Shown one piece after another: positions 5,731 to 10,548 of a stretch of DNA of 10,548 bases. The stretch is from Wenzhouxiangella sp. (GTDB taxonomy: Bacteria; Pseudomonadota; Gammaproteobacteria; Xanthomonadales; Wenzhouxiangellaceae): NCBI GenBank assembly GCA_007123575.1, contig SKKV01000098.1:1-10548 (forward strand), in the 5' to 3' direction. Both the position numbers and the translations under genes were made by a program. The stretch's first letter is position 1. Each line of letters opens with the position of its first letter. The notes beneath the pieces were generated by a model. It saw only the letters and a program-made list of their open reading frames with translations. It was not told the origin of the DNA and did not search any database.

Positions 5731-5973
5731 GTGTTGGGTCAAAAATCGGTGGCTATCAACGTGACCAAGCGAGCCAATGGCTTTATCGCGTCGGCAGCGC
5801 CTATGGTCACGGGCGGGGCACCCATTGAGATTCGGGCACCGCTGGCACCGCTGACCTTGATGCAGTACCTGTGCTCGAAAGGCTATTCACAGCACGACGT
5901 GGCCGTGGCGATTCTTGAGGCGGACCCGGAAGCCTTCGAGGGGGTCACCGGACTGGACTGGGGGCTGGAATGA
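5731..5973 (+). CDS. Small hypothetical protein (about 80 residues)
   Basis: I do not recognise this protein. The frame is open from 5674, but that would overlap unlikely upstream sequence. GTG codons at 5731 and 5749 are possible starts, and neither has a convincing ribosome site. The core, NGFIASAAPMVTGGAPIEIR followed by LTLMQYLCSKGYSQHDVAVA and ILEADPEAFEGVTGLDWGLE, reads like real protein with an amphipathic helical middle and an acidic tail. Codon use resembles the neighbours. It runs opposite to the genes on both sides. Its TGA stop and that of the convergent kinase lie within one palindrome, TGATCGATCA. It could be a small gene of its own or the tail of a degraded larger one. Confidence 0.4.
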   Translation: MLGQKSVAINVTKRANGFIASAAPMVTGGAPIEIRAPLAPLTLMQYLCSKGYSQHDVAVAILEADPEAFEGVTGLDWGLE

Positions 5974-5977
5974 TCGA

Positions 5978-8356
5978 TCAGCGGGGGGCGAGGTTGCCTG
6001 GCTCAGCCTGCTGACCCTGTTGCGCTTCTTCCAGCCAATGTCCCACCTGGTCGATAAAGGGTTGCGGCGCGCCGGCCGCGATCATCCGCTGGTTAAGCTC
6101 GTCTAGCGCTTCTGCCGCGCCTTCCTGCTCGCCCTGCAAAAATCGTGCGCGTACCAGCGAGGCGTTCGATACCAGCACCTGATGCTGATCTGGCTGCAGC
6201 GTGGCGTCAGAAATTCGAACGGCATGTTCCAGTTCCTCGCGAGCCGCATCGACCTGGCCCATTTCCAGAAACAATCGTCCCAGGTTCATGTGCGCCGAGC
6301 CGGTAAATGCGTGGTCGGCACCCAGGGTGTCGATTCTCATCGTCAGCGACTCCCGGTAATACGGCAGCGCTTCATCTGTGAGGCCCATATCACGCAGCAG
6401 AATGCCGTAGTTGTTCAGGTTGAAAGCCAGGTCGACGCTGCCTTCTGGGGCTTCGCGGCGCTGCCATTCCAGTGCCCGTTCGTACCATTCGCGGGCTTGT
6501 TCCAGCTCGCCCTGGCCGTGCAGGTTGTAGGCAATGTTGTTGTAGGCAATGCCGATTTCCGGCCACTCTGGCTCGTGCTCTAGCCATAATGCCAGTGCTT
6601 TTCGGTGCTGTCCCAGGGCTTCCTCCCAGCGCTCCATCGATCCAAGGATGACGCCGAAGTCGTTGTGAATGGTGGCTCGCGTCTCATGGCTATGCCTGGG
6701 GCCGAGGCGATCAATCAGCGCGAGGTAGCCGGCTCTCGCCAGGTCAAAGTGGCCGCGGCGGTACTCGATCCAGGCCAGGTAGGCCTGCGTCATCAGTGTT
6801 CGATCGTCGTTGTCGCCAAAGACCTGTCGATTCAACTGGTCAGCCCGAACAAGGTTGTCGTGCGAGGCATCGAGTTCCATCAGGCTGAGCTGGGTGTAGC
6901 CGATAGTGTGTCGCAGCGGTGCCTCGATGGCCGGCTGGTCGGGAAAGCGCTCGCCGACCATGTTGCTGGCCGTGCGCAGTACATCGCGCACCGTGGCTTC
7001 GGCACCGGCCTGGTAGGGATCGGCCTCCAGAAGAATGGTCTGCAGAAACTGGTTCATCTGCGCCACCCGGTCACGCTCGGCCCGGGCCAGGCCGGTCTGG
7101 TGAACGGCTACAGCCAGGCCCAGGATCAGGGCGGCGAAGGTAGTCGCGGTGGCAGTCAGTCCGACCCAGTGTCGCTGGGCGAACTTGCGTGACCGGTAGG
7201 TGACGGAATCCGGGCGGGCGAGCACCGGCAGGTCGGCGCGGTAGCGACGCAGGTCTTCGGCCAGCTCTTCGACCGAGCCATAGCGGCGGCGCGGTTCCTT
7301 GCGCAGCGCCTTCATGATGATCGTGTCCAGGTCGCCGCTGAGCTGTCGCGGCAGCCGCTCGGGGCGGGTTTGCCGGGCCATGGCGATGGCCTCCAACGCC
7401 TTGCTGCCGCGCAGGGCCAGGCTGGGTCGGGTCGGCATGTCCTGGCAGATCAGCCGCTCGGTGTCCACCACCGGCGTGGTGGCATCGATCCGGTAGGCCG
7501 GGCAGCCGGTTAACAGGCGGTAGAGCAAAAGTCCCAGCGAATAGACATCACTGGCGGTGGTCACTGTCTGGCCGCGAAACTGCTCGGGGCTGGCGGCGCT
7601 GGGCGTGATCATGCGCAGCTGGGTGCGGGTGGTGTCGGCATCCATGCTGTCTTCAACCAACTTGGCAATACCGAAATCCAGCAGCTTGACCTGTCCGCTC
7701 TTGTCGACGAGGACGTTGGCGGGCTTGATGTCGCGGTGGATGACCAGGTTCTGATGGGCGAAATGGACCGCTCGGCAGACCTGGTCAAACAGCTTTAGAC
7801 GCTGTTTCACATCCAGGCGCTGTTCGTCGCACCACTGGTCGATGGGCAGGCCGTCGACGTATTCCATGGCCAGCCAGGGCAGGCCGTTCTCGGCCGTGCC
7901 GCCGTCGATAAGGCGGGCGATGTGGGGGTGCGCCAGCCTGGCCAGCAGCACACGCTCCTGCTCGAAGCGCTCGACCAGCGAGTCTGACTCCAGGCCCGTT
8001 CTGATCAGCTTCAAGGCAACGGTTTGTTCAAAGCCGGCATCGTGGCGGTGGGCCAAGTAGACGCTGCCCATGCCGCCCTCGCTGAGCGGCTTGACGATCA
8101 CCCACGGTCCGAACTTCTGGCCAATCAGCCGGCTCTGTACCTGCTGGGCCAGCGCTGCCGCGGCTTCTTCCTGGGCCGGCTGGTCGAGAAAGCTGCTGTC
8201 CTGGCCGTGGCTGACCAGCAAGTTTTCGAGTTCCGCGGCCAGCTCCGGGTCTTCGTCGTGCAGCGCGTCCAGGCGCTGGCGGCGAACATCGCCATCGTCG
8301 ATTTCGCTTAGCTCGGTAAAAAGGTCAGTCAGCTTCTGCCAGCGAATCGCGTCCAT
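5978..8356 (-). CDS. Membrane Ser/Thr protein kinase with TPR C-terminus
   Basis: This 792-residue protein has a helical N-terminal segment (1-80), a Hanks-type kinase domain (about 83-375), one membrane span (about 399-418) and a periplasmic TPR region. Catalytic elements are complete: glycine loop LSEGGMGSVY (91-100), lysine K116 in VALKLI, HRDIKPANV with D209, and DFG at 227-229. A Thr-rich activation segment (DTTRTQLRMITPS, 241-253) precedes SPEQ. At least four tetratricopeptide repeats are seen between about 550 and 740 (for example AYNNIAYNLHGQGELEQAREWYERAL and AHMNLGRLFLEMGQVDAAREELEHAV). The ATG lies 6 bases after the stop of the sigma-factor gene, so the two are co-transcribed and probably translationally coupled. 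The likely job is to sense something through the TPR part and phosphorylate the partner sigma factor, as in the Vibrio EcfP/PknT pair. This is inferred from context. Confidence 0.92.
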   Translation of the reverse strand: MDAIRWQKLTDLFTELSEIDDGDVRRQRLDALHDEDPELAAELENLLVSHGQDSSFLDQPAQEEAAAALAQQVQSRLIGQKFGPWVIVKPLSEGGMGSVYLAHRHDAGFEQTVALKLIRTGLESDSLVERFEQERVLLARLAHPHIARLIDGGTAENGLPWLAMEYVDGLPIDQWCDEQRLDVKQRLKLFDQVCRAVHFAHQNLVIHRDIKPANVLVDKSGQVKLLDFGIAKLVEDSMDADTTRTQLRMITPSAASPEQFRGQTVTTASDVYSLGLLLYRLLTGCPAYRIDATTPVVDTERLICQDMPTRPSLALRGSKALEAIAMARQTRPERLPRQLSGDLDTIIMKALRKEPRRRYGSVEELAEDLRRYRADLPVLARPDSVTYRSRKFAQRHWVGLTATATTFAALILGLAVAVHQTGLARAERDRVAQMNQFLQTILLEADPYQAGAEATVRDVLRTASNMVGERFPDQPAIEAPLRHTIGYTQLSLMELDASHDNLVRADQLNRQVFGDNDDRTLMTQAYLAWIEYRRGHFDLARAGYLALIDRLGPRHSHETRATIHNDFGVILGSMERWEEALGQHRKALALWLEHEPEWPEIGIAYNNIAYNLHGQGELEQAREWYERALEWQRREAPEGSVDLAFNLNNYGILLRDMGLTDEALPYYRESLTMRIDTLGADHAFTGSAHMNLGRLFLEMGQVDAAREELEHAVRISDATLQPDQHQVLVSNASLVRARFLQGEQEGAAEALDELNQRMIAAGAPQPFIDQVGHWLEEAQQGQQAEPGNLAPR

Positions 8357-8362
8357 GGCCGT

Positions 8363-8932
8363 TTAGATCTCATCGGCTGGCAGCTTCTGCATGAGCCAGG
8401 CCCGGGCCAGGTTCCAGTCGCGCTTGACGGTGGCCGGTGAGGTATCCAGAGCAACAGCGGTTTCCTCAATACTCAAGCCACCGAAGTAGCGCAGTTCAAC
8501 CACCCGGGCCTGGCGGAGTGACAGCTGGGCCAACTCCTCCAGCGCCATATCCAGGGTCAGCAACTGCTCGGCGCGGCTGGCCGACATGTCTTCCAACTCC
8601 GGCGGGGCTTCCGATTCCAGGCGCCGGTCGCGCTTGGCGCTGTGTCGATGGCGAGCGCGGTCAAGCAAAATACGGCGCATCACGGTGGCGGCGATGGCGA
8701 AGAAATGGCTGCGGTTCTGCCACTCGGTGTCGGATTGGGAAGACAGCCGCAAGTAGGCCTCGTTAATCAGCTCGGTGGCTTGCAGGGTGACCGAGCCGGC
8801 GTGGGCGCGAAGGCGTCCGGCCGACAAGGCCTTCAGCTCCTGGTAGACCAGGCGCATCAAGCGATCACCGGCCTCGGGGTTGCCGCTGGACCAGTCCTTG
8901 AGCAGGCCGGTTAGATCAGGCTGATTTTGCAT
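8363..8932 (-). CDS. ECF-type sigma factor paired with a Ser/Thr kinase
   Basis: This 189-residue RNA polymerase sigma factor has region 2 at about residues 20-90 and region 4 at about 125-180 (LSLRQARVVELRYFGGLSIEETAVALDTSPATVKRDWNLARAWL). The ATG at 8932 is preferred because GGGGAGG lies immediately upstream. A GTG at 8944 would place the ribosome site inside the gene. Region 2.2 reads TLQATELINEAYLRL, where usual ECF factors have an acidic D-A-E-D stretch that contacts RNA polymerase. Only one acidic residue remains, next to Thr53 (Thr49 is also near). This is the pattern of ECF43-type factors such as EcfP, which need phosphorylation of a Thr there. No anti-sigma gene is present, and the downstream gene is a kinase, which supports control by phosphorylation. 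The family (TIGR02999-like) is typical of Xanthomonadales and other groups with many kinases. Confidence 0.9.
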   Translation of the reverse strand: MQNQPDLTGLLKDWSSGNPEAGDRLMRLVYQELKALSAGRLRAHAGSVTLQATELINEAYLRLSSQSDTEWQNRSHFFAIAATVMRRILLDRARHRHSAKRDRRLESEAPPELEDMSASRAEQLLTLDMALEELAQLSLRQARVVELRYFGGLSIEETAVALDTSPATVKRDWNLARAWLMQKLPADEI

Positions 8933-8954
8933 TGTCCTCCCCACAGAAGGGCTC

Positions 8955-8994
8955 GTCGACTGTCAAGCATGTCGACAGGTTGAAAAGTGTAGCA
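8955..8994 (-). promoter_or_regulatory. Putative control region of the sigma-kinase operon
   Basis: On the minus strand TGC followed by TACACT (8986-8994) resembles an extended -10 box, with no good -35 at standard spacing. Between it and the gene lie two copies of the palindrome GTCGAC (8955-8960 and 8971-8976) and the inverted pair CTGTC/GACAG (8960-8964 and 8974-8978). A regulator could bind here. The call is tentative. Confidence 0.3.
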
Positions 8995-9098
8995 CCACCA
9001 GACTTGATTGGGCGCAAGTAAAGCCCTGCGCGGCGCGCCTTGCAGCGAAGCGCCACAGGAACGCTGAATCCTAACATCAGGTTGAAGGACCACTAGCC

Positions 9099-9127
9099 TT
9101 GTCAGAACCAGGGATGGCGTTTATCTT
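9099..9127 (+). promoter_or_regulatory. Sigma-70-type promoter of the lipoprotein gene
   Basis: TTGTCA (9099-9104) and TATCTT (9122-9127) are spaced by 17 bp, matching five and four of six consensus positions. The leader would be only about 20 bases long. CCAAGG (9130-9135) and CCTTGG (9148-9153) could pair around the ribosome site AAGGA (9143-9147). Confidence 0.45.
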
Positions 9128-9153
9128 TACCAAGGAGAAGTCAAGGACCTTGG

Positions 9154-10314
9154 TTGCGAGTGCGACATCTGTTTTCAACCCTGCTGATGGCGCTGCTGGC
9201 GGTGCAGATGCTCGGCTGTGCGAGCCTGGAGCCGCGTGCCAGCGAGCAGGCCGATAAGGCGGCAAACGCCTACTTGGCGTTTGAGTCCAGTTCGCTGCTG
9301 GCCGCCCCGAACAATCGGGATGCCGGTTTGTTTGAGGGCCAGATCGAAGCCAGTGGCGCGGAAAACCGTCTGCGTTACAGTGCCGTCTATCTGCTGCACT
9401 CGGACGTACTGGCCCAAAGCCTGGCCGTTGATGCGAACGGCGCCGACGCTGTGCCCGCCGAACTGGGCCGGCAATCGCTGCGACAGGAATTCAACCTCGA
9501 CTTGCCGCCAGCCCTGGGGGCGCCCATCCGGATCAACATGCGCAACCAGCACGACCTGCGCTGGTCCTTCAACGGCGAGGCGCGCTCGGACAGCCAGCTC
9601 GCCCACCTGCAGTGGCAGCCGGATCATTTTGCGCTGGATTTGCGCTGGGCTCCGCCGGTTGCAGCGCAGGTTGGACGACCACCCATGGACTGCTTTGTCC
9701 AGGCCAATTTGCACTTGCCGACCCTGCCTGTGGCTCAGGCCTATGACATGGTCATGGACGTGTCGGGCCAGGCTTGCCATGTCCATGCCCCGGGGCGAGG
9801 CATTGTTGGCCTGGCCGCGCGCTCGGAGGCGCTGGCCTGGCGCTGGAGCGGGCTACTGGACAGTACGGTGCAAGTCAAGCGGGTGATGCCGGCCTGGCAG
9901 GAGTTCGGCGCCCCTGAAATCGAGCCGGCCTACGAGCTGGGCCTGTCCCAGTCGCTGACCCAGTCAAACTGGAAGCTGGGCGTGGACATGGCCTGGCGCC
10001 AGATCGGGCAGCCCGCAAACCAGGATGAGGCGGCGCTGCCGGCGCGCTGGGCGATGAATTTCATGCTCAGTCGCAACCTCGGCAACGTCGCGTTCAAGGC
10101 GCGCTGGTTGCGAGCCAACGACCCGCTCTGGTTTGTTCCCCTGGCCAGCCCCGTTGAGCGCGAACGCCTGTCACTGCTGCTGGATTTCAGCCGCTGGCTG
10201 GCGGCCCGGCTGCCTGACATGGATGCCAACATGTCGGCGTCCTGGGAGCAGGTGGAAGACGCGCAAGGCGTCGACGACAACCGGATCAACTGGAACGTGA
10301 AACTGAGCTGGTAG
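9154..10314 (+). CDS. Predicted lipoprotein with beta-rich, Trp-ended C-terminus
   Basis: I cannot assign a function. The start is a TTG at 9154, supported by AAGGA six bases upstream; a GTG two codons later (9160) is possible. The 386-residue product opens with RVRHLFSTLLMALLAVQMLGC, a signal peptide with a lipobox-like MLGC, so Cys22 is the likely lipidated residue. It is followed by Ala-Ser, which predicts sorting to the outer membrane. The rest has many short alternating polar/apolar stretches (LRWSFNGEARS, FALDLRWAPPV, NWKLGVDMAWRQIG, VAFKARWLR). It ends INWNVKLSW, resembling the aromatic-ended last strand of outer-membrane beta-barrels. The gene is divergent from the sigma-kinase operon across about 220 bp and convergent with dusB. 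It could be a target of that sigma factor, but nothing in the sequence proves it. Confidence 0.75.
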   Translation: MRVRHLFSTLLMALLAVQMLGCASLEPRASEQADKAANAYLAFESSSLLAAPNNRDAGLFEGQIEASGAENRLRYSAVYLLHSDVLAQSLAVDANGADAVPAELGRQSLRQEFNLDLPPALGAPIRINMRNQHDLRWSFNGEARSDSQLAHLQWQPDHFALDLRWAPPVAAQVGRPPMDCFVQANLHLPTLPVAQAYDMVMDVSGQACHVHAPGRGIVGLAARSEALAWRWSGLLDSTVQVKRVMPAWQEFGAPEIEPAYELGLSQSLTQSNWKLGVDMAWRQIGQPANQDEAALPARWAMNFMLSRNLGNVAFKARWLRANDPLWFVPLASPVERERLSLLLDFSRWLAARLPDMDANMSASWEQVEDAQGVDDNRINWNVKLSW

Positions 10315-10329
10315 CTGAGGCGACGGGGC

Positions 10330-10548
10330 TCAGGCAGCTTGGGCCAGGGTTAACGACGCAAAGTAATTGAAGGTCAGATCCACCTGTTCGGCAGCGCTGT
10401 CGGCGCGGTTGACCACCGCGCGGAAGGCCTGATTTTGCGGTCGGTCCTTGGCATACCAACCGAGGTGCTTGCGGGCAATGCGAACGCCGGCCTGTTCGCC
10501 ATAAAATGCGTGCAGCGCGCGCAGATGCTCAATCAGGATGGCAGCAAC
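10330..10548 (-). CDS. dusB: tRNA-dihydrouridine synthase B, C-terminal part (cut by window edge)
   Basis: DusB is an FMN-dependent enzyme that reduces uridine to dihydrouridine in the D-loop of tRNAs. The 72 residues visible are the C-terminal helical tRNA-binding domain. The stretch LRALHAFYGEQAGVRIARKH followed by LGWYAKDRPQNQAFRAVVNR matches the conserved DusB ending (LxxFYGExxGVRIARKHxGWY). The gene enters from the right edge and stops with TGA at 10330-10332. In many gammaproteobacteria fis follows dusB in one operon. Here the next sequence downstream is the convergent lipoprotein gene 15 bp away, so fis is not in the usual place. Confidence 0.88.
   Translation of the reverse strand, partial: VAAILIEHLRALHAFYGEQAGVRIARKHLGWYAKDRPQNQAFRAVVNRADSAAEQVDLTFNYFASLTLAQAA

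Noticed and set aside
6605..7192. Plus-strand frame of 195 codons
   Set aside because: It is antisense to the TPR part of the kinase, whose motifs are unmistakable on the other strand.
9175..9786. Minus-strand frame of 203 codons
   Set aside because: It is antisense to the predicted lipoprotein. It has no signal or domain, while the plus strand has a promoter, ribosome site and signal peptide.

Overview
The window looks like a GC-rich gammaproteobacterial chromosome, probably from the Xanthomonadales/Wenzhouxiangellaceae area. This placement is an inference. It rests on the dusB C-terminus, the ECF sigma factor plus TPR kinase pair, a secreted protein carrying an 'IFFDRFE' stretch, and a tRNA-Thr with an encoded CCA end.

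Left part (1-1252). The 3' half of tRNA-Thr(TGT) opens the window. Directly behind it lies a 225-bp segment bounded by two copies of the tRNA acceptor end. The segment holds an inverted copy of the tRNA T-arm and a run of six mini-hairpins, all with GNA or GNRA loops. After a possible terminator and an AT-rich control region comes a hipBA-type toxin-antitoxin locus. The HipB antitoxin is intact. The HipA kinase gene is cut after 123 codons.

Middle part (1208-4122). A complete IS21-family insertion sequence (istA, istB and terminal arrays of CGTGAACAC boxes) interrupts hipA. There is no target-site duplication, and the rest of hipA does not reappear on the far side, so the insertion was followed by a deletion or rearrangement. 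About 280 bp of unassigned sequence follows.

Right part (4123-10314). Three minus-strand genes form a likely signalling cassette. They are an ECF sigma factor whose region 2.2 acidic motif is replaced by a Thr-containing stretch, a membrane Ser/Thr kinase with a TPR tail that starts 6 bases after the sigma gene, and, further downstream, an exported protein with two cadherin-like repeats and a sulfatase-modifying-factor (FGE-like) domain lacking the catalytic cysteines. A small plus-strand ORF sits between the last two genes. Divergent from the sigma gene is a predicted lipoprotein of about 386 residues with a beta-rich C-terminus ending in Trp. The window closes with the 3' end of dusB on the minus strand.

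The most unusual items are the hairpin-array element at the tRNA end, the sigma/kinase/FGE-like cassette, and the HipB plus HipA N-domain remnant.
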